55,287 nucleotides of DNA from Branchiostoma floridae. Its lineage: Eukaryota; Chordata; Leptocardii; Amphioxiformes; Branchiostomatidae. Every line of letters begins with the position of its first letter. Positions within the stretch are counted from its first letter, which is position 1. The notes beneath the pieces are model-generated. The model saw nothing but the letters and a program-made list of their open reading frames with translations. It ran no database searches and had not been told where the DNA came from. Positions 1 to 12,900 of this stretch are shown here, piece after piece. The translations under genes were made by a program, and so were the position numbers. The stretch covers positions 35,192,600-35,247,886 of the forward strand of contig NC_049979.1 in assembly GCF_000003815.2 (NCBI RefSeq). The letters are read 5' to 3'.

Positions 1-335
1 TCAGCACTAAGGTTGGCCAGGCGGTTTCCTTGAAGATTCAAAAAGATCAAATCTGACAAGTTATAGAATGCTTGGCTACAGATTGTGGTGATGCGATTGT
101 TTTCTAGGTCTAGATTTGTCAAGCCCCCATACCGTGAGAAATCAGACTGATCTAATGTTGTCAACAGATTGTTCTGTAAGTTGAGGTTGGTGATGCCTGT
201 CGGCAGGTTCTGAGGTACACTGGTGAGGCCCAGGTTGCTGCAGTCGGCGGAAGATCCTGTTATGTGGCAGGAAGCGTCTGTTGATCCAAACACGTTCAGG
301 ATGATCAGAAGGGATAAAAGCAGCTTATTGGCCAT
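1..335 (-). CDS. Leucine-rich-repeat secreted/membrane protein, 5' part (runs off left edge)
   Basis: Reading leftward from the ATG at 335-333, the frame is open for 111 codons to the window edge. It starts with a classic signal peptide (MANK followed by a Leu/Ile-rich core to about residue 20, with a likely cut near TDA-SC). A short cysteine-containing cap follows, like an LRRNT region. Then come leucine-rich repeats with the LxxLxLxxN signature: LNLQNNLLTTL, LDLENNRITTI and LNLQGNRLANL. LRR ectodomains usually bind proteins at the cell surface or outside the cell. The remaining repeats and any transmembrane or intracellular part lie outside the window, so the receptor type cannot be named. 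The gene faces away from the plus-strand FNIII/EGF gene, so the two may be head to head. Confidence 0.8.
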   Translation of the reverse strand, partial: MANKLLLSLLIILNVFGSTDASCHITGSSADCSNLGLTSVPQNLPTGITNLNLQNNLLTTLDQSDFSRYGGLTNLDLENNRITTICSQAFYNLSDLIFLNLQGNRLANLSA

Positions 336-430
336 GATGTTCTCTGTGTTCTGGTACAGGAATGAGGACGAAAATTGAAAACTCATATACATGATACATG
401 TAGCTTAATGAAATTTTGCCATTTTAGCTA

Positions 431-646
431 ACGTTAGTTCACTTTTATCCGCGGGGGTAAACTATATCTGTTGTTTTGCTAAATAGGGTATCCAGGGATA
501 TCAAGTCGATGGAAGGTAGTTTCAAATTGTACTATTTTAAAAATATGACAGTTTGAAACCACCATCTGTCGACTTGATTTCCCTAAATACATTATTCTTT
601 AAAGGAACGGATAAAGGTTACGCTACGGATAATGGTGAACTAGCGT
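431..646. repeat. Palindromic MITE, family A, copy 1 (TA target duplication)
   Basis: This 216-bp element is almost one long imperfect inverted repeat. The left end reads ACGTTAGTTCAC-TTTATCCG and the right end mirrors it as GGATAATGGTGAACTAGCGT. A further inner pair (the GTTTCAAATTG and CAGTTTGAAACC segments) forms the stem near the centre. TA dinucleotides flank both ends (429-430 and 647-648). It has no coding capacity. Related copies lie at about 3030-3237, 6630-8332, 27983-28194, 30987-31196 and 34606-34816. Confidence 0.8.
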
Positions 647-648
647 TA

Positions 649-1993
649 TAGGGTAGAGCATTTTACTTTACCTAAAAGCTAAAAAGATTATTTTGCATGC
701 TTGGTATTCTTATATGACATTTAAAACAAAATTTTGACTGACTGAAATTCATGTTAAGTGCCTTTTCCTGAAGGGCACAATGTTGGAGCATACAATGTAT
801 CGGTGGACCAACCCAGGACCACTTGGCTTTGAGCCAAACACCCTGTGACACCACATGGACATATTTCAATAACAGTTCCTTTGTTGTTCAAATTTAGAGG
901 CAATATCTGTTTTTTGCATTACTAAGTTTACAACAACGTGATAGATCCATACAATATATAAGAAAAACAATGTTACCTGATGATGTTATTCCCTTGCTAC
1001 TCAAAAAGTGTCATACATCTAAACATATTTGGATCTTCCTGATAAGAAAATGAAGAGAAAAAAAACAACCTTTAGCTTCACTTTGTTGTATTTCTTGAAT
1101 ATTTTTCGCCATTAGATATAGAATCGGTCAACTCAGCAATAGTACAACAAGTTGTGACTGAAAAGTATAAATCTATGGCAGAAATGTCACATACTTTCAC
1201 ATCAATCCACAATTATGTACAACCCCAATAGGAACCCTATTCTTGCACATTCATAGTGTGGATGACATTAGCTTTCCAACAAACAGAAGAGTCCCAAACA
1301 TAGGAGAAAATATGCAGACTTACTGTGAGACAAATGTATTAGGTTGATCCTTAGCAGACTGAAATGGCCGCTAGTTGGATATATCAGACTGAGTGCACAC
1401 CTGGACTGAAAACGTATAAAATAGTCAAGGAAGTTGCACCTACATGTATAAGGGCCAGGTGGTACTGTACATACAGTACATGGCATAGCAAACCCTTTGA
1501 CTACACAGCTCAGGTTTTGCCTTGCAAGACTGCCATTTGCACATACCTTGCCTCTTGTTACCATGGAAGAGACTCTCATGTGTAAATAATGGGGCTAAAA
1601 GTCATGCCTTGAACTTCACAGACTAGAGAAACACGGTATGACTAAAGCCACCTCAGAGTCTAATAATTGTTCTGAAAATGGCAATTTTGTGCAAGAAAGC
1701 ACAACAATCTTTTAAAATATTGTGGTCGATATGTCATAATTCTACACCACAGATGTCAATGTTTGACATATTAGGCTCAGCAAGCACACTGAAAATTTAC
1801 CCATCTTTTTTTTTCTCGCCCTACATGTATCTCATTATTTCTTCAGAGGATGTCATCCATATGATTAAGTTTCTGTGGCCTTATGCTCCTATCATGCCTA
1901 CATATAGTACTTGAACTGGAGAAAAGATTTTGAAATTTATCTTCATCTTTGAATTAGTAGCCTCTTCCATTGACCACATACCATGGACTGTCA
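649..1993. other. Non-coding interval between the LRR gene and the FNIII/EGF gene
   Basis: This is AT-rich sequence with short unconvincing open frames on both strands. No signal-peptide-like first exon ending in phase 1 was seen, although the FNIII gene downstream needs one. The region may hold the shared upstream region of the LRR gene, but no TATA box or other promoter element stands out. A short stretch near 1844-1890 resembles the ends of the Harbinger-type family described at 14958-15425. Confidence 0.5.
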
Positions 1994-2192
1994 TACTCTA
2001 AATGCATTTAAGTTTGTGGGGATTTAATTTCGTGGTTAGGGGGGAAAATGGACTCTTTGCACTGGTTTTAATTTCCCAGTAGCACCATGCATGCACTTTA
2101 GTCTCTTACTGCCATGGAAAAATGTTCTGGTGAATTGCCAACGCCAACACCGCAAACATAAAACCACCACGAAAATTTCTGCATTTACAGTA
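1994..2192. repeat. Palindromic MITE, family B, copy 1
   Basis: The ends mirror each other: CTAAATGCATTTAAGTTTG on the left and TTTCTGCATTTACAGTA on the right, with internal segments of the kind 'gtggttt' and 'ccaccac' in opposite orientation. A second copy lies at 5170-5378 in the opposite orientation and shares the terminal ACTGTAAATGC motif and the central 'agtctcttactg' segment. There is no coding capacity. Confidence 0.7.
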
Positions 2193-2422
2193 TTTGATTA
2201 ATGGCTAGTTCTATTACCTCTGAACTCTACTTCCTGTCACCTTACAAGTCTGACCGTATTGCCCCACTCACTTCTTCCCTGTCTAGTGGCAGTGTATTGA
2301 AATTTATGCAGACACGTCAGGCCCCAACTTCAACCAAAGAAAACACACAAGTCACAGTACCTCCCTCGTCACAGAGGCAAAAAGTACATGCAGGTATGAT
2401 TGATTTCAATTTTCCGTTGCAG

Positions 2423-3962
2423 AACGTGTTCAGAACGTCAGCATCATGCTGGAAGCTGCCACGTTGGGGCCGTCGGAGGTGCAGCTGACATGGTCGCGCC
2501 CTGACGTGTTCCACGTGGCTGTCGTGGCGTACACTGTACAGTACCGTTCCTCGGGAGGTAAGTATGCTTCATCAGCCAGAAGTTAGACACTGTATTTTAA
2601 GAATTTTCATGCTCATGCACGAAGTCTTATTGCAAGGAAACACAGACATGTTCCTCTAAAATAGGAGGTCTTTGGCTTACTGTCATGAGGTCATCATACA
2701 TTATATATTTTGTTTCTATCTGACAGTGTATAGTTGGTATTACTGAACTTCAGCATTTGCTTGTATATGTACATGTATTTGTACAGAACGCCCCTGTTGT
2801 ATCTCCTGTATCTGTATCTGTATAGCATATCGCGTTCAGCTTTTGTATCTGTGTCTGTATGACTGGTATAAATGTCCTCTAGCATAACATACATTTGTCT
2901 AGTTTCTTTATCAGATATAGCTGGTATGACTGCCCTTTGGCTTACACACCAACTTCACAGGCACAGCATGCAGCAGCTGGTTATATTGGACAAACAGTCA
3001 TGCCTAACCTTTGCACATCTAATGGTTTAAATACTTAATTTCAACTTTATCTGTGTAGAAATAGGAGTGCTTGGGGCTATGAATTCGACAGACAGTGGTT
3101 TCAAATTGCAATTAAAGGTACAAAGTATTGCAGTTTGAAGCCACTGTCTATCTACTTCAGTACTTGATATATCCTAAAATAGCCTGTTTTAGATACAATG
3201 GATATAGTTTACCCGACAAGTAATGGTGAACTAGAATTAAAGTTGTGAGGTGGGCAGTGACATTTGTATCATCATGTTTTGGTCTTATCTCTGCACTACC
3301 AAAAATGCATTTTATTGTTTATCTTGTTTTTGCTTCCTCACAGAAATTTTTTCTTCAAGAAAGAAAATTATTATGTCCCCAAGAAATCTTAGAAAAATGT
3401 GCTTGTTGAGCTTTTTGAGGCTATTTGAGATTTGTTCTCTTGTATTTCCAAAAATGCTTTTTTCTTGTTTATCTTGTTTTGCTGCCTCACAGAAAATTTA
3501 TCTTCCAGGAAGAAAAAATTCTTGTATTTCTAAAGAGTTGAATCTGGTTGAAAAAAACCAAGAATTTTTTCGTGCATTATTATAAGAAAAAACAAGAAGA
3601 TTTTGCTTAAATCTCTAGGAATTTTTTTGTAGTTTCTCTTTTTGCTCAAATTTAATTCTACATTTTCTTCCTGCAAGAATATTTTTCTTCATATAAGAAT
3701 TGTCCATGGGGTAAGCAAAATAAGAAAAAATCATTTTTGGTAGTGTGGCAAGTACTTTCGAGCTTTCTGGTTAAGAAAAAATATACTTTTTAATCCACAG
3801 ACCAACTACATGAGAAAAGGGTGAATGGGAATACTACAACACTGACAGTGGCAGGTCTCGCCCCCAGTACTGTCTACATGTTCTCTGTCATGGCAGCCAT
3901 TGTGACTCCTGACTTGTCTATCGCAGTGGTGGAGTCAAACATGGTCAATGCCACTACTCAGG
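2423..3962 (+). CDS. Exons encoding the fibronectin type III domain
   Basis: Exon 2423-2557 (acceptor ttgcag, donor gtaagt) and exon 3801-3962 (acceptor tccacag, donor gtaaga) make one FNIII domain of about 100 residues. The family landmarks are present: VQLTWSRP for the B-strand tryptophan, VVAYTVQYR for the C-strand tyrosine, and TLTVAGLAPSTVYMFSVMA for the conserved L-x-P-x-T-x-Y-x-F segment. All introns here are phase 1, typical of shuffled extracellular modules. A VNGNTT motif offers an N-glycosylation site. The intron holds a family A MITE and a CACTA-like element. Confidence 0.8.
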
Positions 3963-6900
3963 GTAAGATTGTAGCAACATCTTAGTTTTGTAGTTTTGAT
4001 ACAAATACATGCTTGCGTCATGTGGTAAAAGTACAGACCATTTTTTTACTGTCTTTCACAGAAGATGTAACATCAAATCTTGTAATTCTTAGACTGCCAC
4101 TTTAGAAAAGTTGTCGTCAAAGCCTGGAAAAAATGTCTTGAACAACTGAATGTCTAAATTGCGTGCACCTCTGTACATATTACTGAAGATGCTGCATTAA
4201 TTTTGTAGATCTCTTTGAATTCACCACAGTCTTAATGTGGCAGTGTTAGGATACACAGTGAAATTATAAAAGTTGTTTTAAGTATTTGTTCATGGTTCTT
4301 AAACATTTGGCTTTGCCCAAGTGTTGTTCAAATACATAGTGTTATCAATGAGCAACACAATATTCTATACTACTCTGTTAGGTCTATCTAAAACCAAAAG
4401 ACTATTCTGTTTGTATCTAAACAGCATGAAAAGAGGTTGTTGCTGGAAAGTCAGGTCATGTCATCCATTGCTACTCACATTTCCAATGGATACAGCTTCA
4501 ACTCATACTTCAGCACTATGGACAGTACCTTAGTCTGGGAGGTCCAGTTTTGTTTTGTGCATGCATGAGTAGTGAATGATGTTACTAAATAATTGAAATA
4601 CATGTTGTACTATTCTGGTGAGTAACTTCTAATATTTTGCATATTTTATCTCATAAACAATAATTCTATTTCTATATTTCCCTGCCATATTCAGCTGATG
4701 AGTCTGAGATCATGACATCACCAAGTCCAGCAAACGTAAGCAGAACAACTCCAACCTATCAGCCGGGGTCTAGTTCACTGTCAATCAGGACAACTGCTAC
4801 ATCTGTCCCAGATACGCCACCAGCTCCTCACACATCAACAGTTACAGTTTTCTCAACTATGTCATCACCAACACCAACTGCCAACACTCCAGCCAAAGTA
4901 GTGAGTCGGCCGACCACTCCGACTACGGTCAACCCAGCACGCCACACCACCACTGGACCTCCGTCCTCTACGCTGACCACCAGTTCCCTTCCCGTTCCGC
5001 TCGAGTCGACCACCGCAGCTGTGCAGACGGTCACCACCAAGTTGACCCCGCGGGAAATGCCGTGCGGTGAGGGTCGTGAGGGATACTGTCTGAACGATGG
5101 GCACTGCTACATGCTACAGATGGATTCAGGCCATATGTCGTATTACTGCAAGTAAGTCGGGGACAAATAACTGTAAATGCAGAAACTTTCATGGTGGATT
5201 AATGTTCACGGTTTTTGTGGCGGCTGCTTCACCATGAATTTGAAACCACCGTGAACATTTTTCCATAACAGTAAGAGACTACAGTGTATGGTGCTACCGC
5301 AAAATTAAATCACCGCAAGAAGTCCATTTTCTCGCTACCGCAAAATTAGATCTCTGCAAACTTAAATGCATTTACAGTATCTGTACAAGCATACACAGCT
5401 GCCCAAGATTGGCATTAGGCCACAGCAAGTAAATCTAATGAATGACATCAGTGCAATCATTAATTTCTGTTTTATTTTAGAAGAAAAATACAAGAAATCT
5501 TTTTATTCTGCAGGAATGGTCAACATGATGATAAGTACCAAAATCGGCAAATAAGTTGTGTTTTAGCGTAATGATTATACTTGTAGAAGTTTGCATGCAG
5601 AGGATGTCATCCATAGAAATGACTTGCTGTGATGTTAGCCTTATGCAATTTACTAAGTCCTGGCTTTGTAGTGTAACAATATTACACTATTCTTCCAGGA
5701 ATCTAGCAAATACCAGGCAACAGTACTGTTAGAGATACAAATGCACATAAAGTGAATGAACAAATGTTCAATGTAATTGCAAGCACCAACAAGGTTTGTG
5801 ATTTCAGTTACATAACTCAAGAAGTGTGTCTTACATAACTCAAGAATGCCTTGGTGGATAGTCTTGACTCTTGATATTTGGTACGTATGTGGGTACTCAG
5901 GTCTTGATGAGACCTAAAAATGATCAGATTTCAGATGTGGGTACTCAGGTCTTGATGAGACCTAAAAATGATCAGATTTCCGATATACATTTGGTAGCAC
6001 TAGTGGGCTATTGGAAGACAGATTTCAGGTTTCATTTGCATTTAATATGTAGCTTTATGGTGTGTGGCTTTAGTAGCTTTATGGTGATTGACACACTCAG
6101 TAAGATGCTAATTATACAAATAAGAAGCAGGATGAAGAAAGTTCATAAATCTGCTGCATTCCATCATAGGACTTTCAAACATGTGACATATAAGAAAGAG
6201 AGGAATATTGAATTGATGGATATCAGTGTTGCAAATGATGTTACCTCATAATGAATTGATTGATGAGAAAATACATATTACAGTGGTGTATGATGGAAAT
6301 TTGATACTTGCATTAGTTGTAAGACTTGTGTTGCTATTATTTGGAAAAGTACATGTATGAGGTCGTTGTACTCTATCTAGTTAATATGCCGTTTCATACC
6401 TGATTTGCCTGTAGATGCACCTCTGATTGGATTGGTACCAGGTGTCAGAGCCCCAACATCATCGGTAACACCAGACCTTCCACTGGAAAAGGTACATGTA
6501 AGGCTAATGATTTCCCTGCATGGGAAACTTGGCCATTATACATATAGACATGTAACGTGTTACAAAATGAAGGCATTTTTTTGAAATCATCTGTTACACA
6601 ATATAATGTATCATATTGTTTTTTATGTCACGTTAGTTCACCTTTAGGGACCGTACGGCGTTTAGTGAGGGGGGAGGGCCGGTCGCCAGAGGGTCGGGTC
6701 AAAAAATTTTTGCATGGCCCTCCCCCCAGGTAAATTTTTTTTTGCTAGGCCCTCCCCCCAAGACAAAATATTTTTGCTTGGCCCTCCCCCCTCCTATCAA
6801 CTTTGAAAAAAAATATTCAAGACGCCAATAGAACACTGCGCTCCCATTTGGAAATGTGCTTTGCGTCATACTTTTTCATGATTTTCATCGAGAAGCAGAT

Positions 6901-9900
6901 CTCTCACCCCTAGTAAAAAAAGGAAAACAGAATGGCTCAAAATATCTGCTTAATAGAGGGATAAATATCTGCTTCATAGAGGCATAAATATTTGCTTTAT
7001 AGAAGCTATTTCATTGTTTTGATATTAAAACAACACCTAAAAAGCATTTGTACCTGGATTTCTAGTAGATTTGCGCCACGAAGCGGCGCGCGCCCCGCTC
7101 CCTAAATTTACGTATTTGCAAGCTCGCGGACCGGAAACTTTTTCTTGTTTCTGTGGTGGTAATAACTTACGGTAAATCGGGGGGAAAAAATGAAAACCAA
7201 AACGACAGCACGATTCGACTTCCAAAACTGTAGTAGTGAGGGGGCGCTGACGCGTGACGCTGATTTTCCCACGGAGGGGTAAGACCGGTCGCCTCTCTCT
7301 AGCCGCCGGCGGGCGTGAGACCGCAGACTTGCAGGAGATCTTTTAGAAATGCCACGCTTTTTTTGCCACGATTTCCTGCATTGCTTTTTTATGGGAAAAT
7401 TTGCTGGTTAGATGACATTTCTATGAAAAAAAAAAAAGGGTTTCAAGTTTTTGAGAACAACGTTCCGAACACCATGTTCGGCGCCAAAGGCACGAAGAAT
7501 CGCAAGGTAGGTCCGTGAGAATTTTGAAATCTTGACCCTCTTAAAAGCTATTTCCTTCAGTTTGAGGAGATATTTTGCTGACAAACAAAGCTTACTTTAA
7601 TAGCATTTCAATTTAGAAATACAAAATTAAATCCCCCCCAAACACATTATCACGATGTCGGTCATCAAAGGCGCCAGGCCGGTCACGTCAAAAGGGATCC
7701 AGGGAAATTTGCAAATATTTACCCTCGAGCTCTGAAACGCCATTTCTTACATTTTGAGGGCAATAAAGACGGGTAAATTTTGCTGGCAGACTAATCTAGA
7801 GTTTAATAACATTTCTGTACGTGAAGAAGGTTTTCGAGGGCGTCATGCATAAGCCACACCCCCTCCCTTTCGCATTTTCACTGTATCCCGAGCGCCAACC
7901 TCGGGCGATCCCTTGCAGAGGTCCAGAAAAATTTTGAAATCTTGACCCTCTGAAACGCCGTTTCTTGGATTTTAAGGGACATATTTTGCTGGCAGACCAA
8001 GCTATTTTTTTTTGCTTGGCCCTCCCCCCAAGTAAAAGAATTTTTGCTAGGCCCTCCCCCTGGCAAAATATTTTTTTGCTTGGCCCTCCCCCCCCTGGCG
8101 ACCGGCCCTCCCCCCTCGCTAAATGCCGTACGGTCCCTTATCGGTTGTTTAAGCAAAACTGGGGATTTGGGAATATTAAGTTGACAGACGGTGGTTTCAA
8201 ACAGCAAAACTGCAGTACTTCGAAAATATTGCAATTTCAAACCCCCGTCCCATGACTTGATATCACGAAATAGCCTGTTTTTTTAACAAAAAACGAATGT
8301 AGGTTACCCTGTGGATAAAGGTAAACTCACGTTATTAATTTTGTAGGGAGAAAGCAACATTCGGTAAAAATGATTACTGAACTGTATTTTGGAGATTCTT
8401 TTTCTATGTATGTTAACTATAAAAAGTTACCTTTTACATTACATTGTACATTGTGCTTTAAAAAAGTCCCAGATCGATGTGGAGGGAGTGTGGCTGTAAT
8501 GATAATTGGTCTTGTCTGTGGAGATCCATACCATCATGTCTTAATAACAAGTGAAATTAGCCCCCCTAGGGAATGCGTTGTCTCCGCAAGCTAATATCGT
8601 TACCGTGACAACCGTCAATGACAAAAGGAAGAGACTGAGACGATCAGAAAGGTCCTTTCAGCGTAGCCACTCTATTAGGTAGCCGAGGGATTCATTTATT
8701 CGTTCATTGAAATAAAGTGGGCGGATGGCTGTGGGGGTGCATACATTGGGTAGGGATGATGTTGAATAAGTGTGATCTTCATCATCTGGGATACTTCTTT
8801 GCATCTTCGTATCTGTCAGTCTCATGGTCATCCCTGGTACTGTATGCTCGTTACCAAAGCTGATTGGACAGTCTCACAACGATCGTTCGCAGAGGGCAAC
8901 GGCAGTTAAGCTTGTGTGGTACGTAGAAGGATATACCGGCTATAGAGATTACTGAAGATACAGACATAAGGCCCGCGACTTATACTTTTACCTCCAGACG
9001 TTTTACAGTGAGTGAGAGGTATGGATGTATGGAACCCTGCCCTGCTGAATGTAACCCAGATCTTGACCATGCGTATAGGGGAGCAGAAGCAGACGGTGTC
9101 CATCGCTGTGGCCGTGTCCGTGCTACTTGTGCTGGTCATCGTGGGAATGGTCATCCTCTACTACCTCAGGTAAATTGCGAAATATATGCTTGAATGTCAT
9201 GTTATTTCATTGTAAAGCCCCTTCCTCATAGTTGAAACTCAGGGGAAACACTGGAGAAACACACCCTGCCGAAGAGGAGATATCTCCTGTGTGATTATTT
9301 CCTTTTTTTCCCTAGCTAGTCAGAGGGTTCATATAATAGTTATGTTTGCTTTGGAGGTTACATATCCAAAAGGTTACCTTATCGCCATTGTAAAGCACCT
9401 GTTACAAATCAAACAAATGCTTATGGAAATTTCAGAATTGCATGATATTTTGCCCAGAAAATCTGCCCCGTCACTAATTAAATGTGGCTCAGACGACGTC
9501 TGTACAACTCCAATTATTATAAATCCCCCATGAGACTGTACCATAATTTAGGAAATATCAGGATCAACTTTGATTTTTAAGATGTTAAGGGCATGAGTGT
9601 TAGTCCAACCTTAATGCTACCACTGTGACATCTTTCCTAGTAAACACAAAACACACCTTTCATGTAAAATGTTAATGATTAAGCCTCTGAGTTTTGCAGC
9701 GTAAAGTTTGACTTTGCAGCAAAAAATCTGGGAAAGTTGAATGTTAGCGTTGAATTTACATGTTACTGGGCAGAATCACAAGATGAATGAAAATTGATAT
9801 TCTGTCCGGCAGTTCAAATGGCAACAACCTTTATAATGTAGGACACTCATTACAACATGATTGTACAAACATCTGGGTACCATCTTAACAGGGGTCGAAA

Positions 9901-12900
9901 TACCACCTGCATATGCAGGTTAGTGCAGGTTAAATTAGAGCTGTGCAGGTATTTCTGGTGTCTACCTGCACCTAACCTGCACTAGTCCATGTACTGAATT
10001 TATACATACATCTCCTATGATGTAGGTGTATGTGGATTGTTATTAGTTGCATTGACTGTTAATACCAAATACAGTATTCTATAAAATATAAAGAAACAAA
10101 TAGCAAAGGTTCCTCAACAATTTTAGTATGATCCATACTTCCTAAATTCAGAGTGGTGCAGGTAAAATTTGTCTGGTGCAGCCGTGCAGGTAATTTTAAA
10201 TGTTACCTGCGCCGGTGCAGGTATGCAGAAAAAAGTATTTCGAGCCCTGCTTCAAAGTATGCAATTTTTGCCTTGAGGAAGACTGACTGCAGCTGCATTT
10301 TAGTCTCATTCTGACAGTGTTTTTGTTAAGATGTTAGTCTTTAAAGGCGCCCAGAGCAGTTTTTGAGTCTTTTGAAATTTAATTTTCAAGACATTTTTAC
10401 ACACAGTAAGGTTAAATAACACTATCTCATTGCATATCGACATTTATTGAGCAAAGATGAGACGTCGTTGGGTGGTGAGAACTTATTGAAAATCTGAGCG
10501 CTGCACGTGCCATTATTTCAAATTTTCGGAACGCACGCGAACATGACAAATGAATCCCGAACGCTTCCGGAGATGTCGTCACTTGTTCGAATAAAGTTTC
10601 GATTTGCGAACGGGCGAATCAGATTCAATTCGCTCGATGACCTCATGCGTTCGAAAATCTCCGAAAAGTACCGACGGGAAACCGTTAGTGGCTCGATCCT
10701 GTGCTGATTTATTGTAGGATATAATAAATCAAAGGGGCCCGTTTGCGGCATGTTTGTGCGTCCTTTTAAACGCTGAAAGTACGAAATAATGACACAAATG
10801 TGCTAGAATGGTGAAGTAAATGTCAATACCGTACCGATTGTCTCATCCAGAATATCCCCAATTTTAATGCACTAAAAACTGCTCTCTGCGCCTTTAAGGG
10901 ATGTATTGTAAAAGATAAAGTCACAGTTTTTGGTCATTTTTCTACATTATGGTTGATAATCTAGCTTATTGCACTGCACAGCAATATTCCCAACATATGA
11001 ATACCACTTTGGTTAGTTGTGCCATGAGGATGTCCCAAAATATGCACACTTCCCACGACCAATTGAGTTGTCCCCCATTTTGTCCAACGCTCTGAAGAAT
11101 CAAAAAATGTGTTAATAAAGAACATTTATGGTGCTTCGCTGGAATTGTTTCTAAAATTATGGAAGTCTACGGCTGGCTTACTTCCAAGGAGGAAGTTAGG
11201 AGATTTGGTTGTGACTGGCATTCATGTTGCTTCATTTTGCTTAAATGTGAGAAAATGGCATGCCATATGTTGAAAAATAAGTTACCAATAACAATCCGAC
11301 CGGAGATTTCAGAACTATTTGTTTTTTTGGCGCCAAAATATTACTGTTACAATACATCCCTTCAATATTACCTATACCTGGCAGAATCCTGGGTCAGTGA
11401 ATTGCATTTTGTTCAATAGTTCAAACGTCGACATATAATGCAGAACATTATTGTCTTTACAGGTCTTGTCTTAAAAAACACAAGCAAGCCCTGTCAGCTA
11501 GAGGTGACAGAGGTGGGGAGCTGGGATCTTTCAACAACCCCATGTATGGGGAAGAGAATGAACTGCAGTGCACTTTAAGCTCAGCAGGGGGCACTGCCAT
11601 TACACAGGTTAGTCGGTTTTGACAGCTGCTGAGGTATGAATGCATGGGTGCTCTACTTAGCAAAAACATTACATAAGTTGTAAAGACTGTTGACCAAAAA
11701 TATTCCTTTCATTTCACTAGATATTAGTATCTGACATATATCTGTCATCCACTGCAACCACATTTTCTGACATCTGTCAATCACTCACAACTTCTCTTAT
11801 TTGTACATGTCACTCACTTTCAATGTTTGCCTGCTATATGTCCTTGCCTTGTACTTGTATGTTTGCATTGCCACATGACATCATGTTTAGTGTACATTTA
11901 GTGAGAAGTACCTGAGCTGTTGTAAAGTGTGCTTGGATGATTGTGAGAGAGTGTCTTGCTATTTATAATGTGTTTTCTTTTGTATGTGGCTTATGACCTA
12001 TTATAAAAATGATGTATGAAGAATGTTGATTGATGTCCAACAGGTCAAGTTATTAAGACTTGTTAGTTTTAAGATGGTGGTCTGGTATGTTCTGTCCAGG
12101 TCTTGCAATCTCTCATGCAGGACTTCCACAATTCCTTGGTAGGTCTGGAGAATGTAACGCACTCCTTACAGTTACTATTCTGGGGAATGGGAAAACTTAA
12201 ACAAAATTATTAAGCTTGTTTTATTTCCTGTTAGGCTGTAAGCACACATGTAACTTGGCACCACATACTTTGTACAACATTCAAGTGCTTTTACATACAG
12301 TGACACAAAAATATATATGATGTTACAGTTCCTGATTACCTTGTACCAAAATATTATTATTAGATTACGTTAAGTTAACTGTTATTCAAGGAACATAGAC
12401 ATTTGTACATTGCAACTTCTGGTTATACGAACAAAGAACCTTACAAATGTTACTTCCCATCCTTGGGTTCTTCCCAACATGCAAGTGATTATATCAGATT
12501 CTGCCAATGAAGTCACAGAGAACACGTTAGCCAGTTCGAAACCTCACGCTGCATGGCCCATAAATTGTTCCTTTGATACTCATGCAAACAGTGCATGTAT
12601 GATCATCATAACAAGTTATTATACGCATTTCTAAGTTTGTTAAGTTGCTTCTCAAAAAAGGGTTTTCGAAATCCAGTGTGCCAAGTTTCGAAACAGTTGT
12701 TGTGTTCCCATATTTTGCCTACTAGACCAAAACTTCTGCCCATGCAACACAAGTCCTACATTGTACATACCCTCTTGTTAGAAACAATGGATACAGGTTA
12801 CCATGCGGATAAAGGTGACCTGAAATTGCATTTAAACTTAAATGTCTCTAATACCAACAGTTCATGTCTCCTTTGTTGTATCATCCATGACATTTTTGTG

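Noticed and set aside
2201-2393. Ser/Thr-rich frame ending at a donor-like CAG-GTATGA in the right phase for the FNIII exon
   Set aside because: The intron that would result is only 29 bp, too short to be spliced, and there is no signal peptide. A coincidence is more likely.
5871-6251. 126-codon open frame in the EGF-gene intron
   Set aside because: Produced by a 48-bp tandem duplication; no splice sites in matching phase and no protein features.
7878-8255. Open frames of about 100-120 codons on both strands
   Set aside because: They span the boundary of the Harbinger-type element and its subterminal CCCTCCCCC arrays; composition is driven by the repeats.
9008-9193. Frame SERYGCMEPCPAEC as the continuation of the EGF domain
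   Set aside because: Joining it to 5151 creates a stop or loses the transmembrane segment; the exon at 6415 gives a perfect EGF completion instead.
10507-10751. Overlapping 66- and 77-codon frames inside the TTAA-flanked element
   Set aside because: Both strands are open because of CpG-rich composition; no transposase motif.
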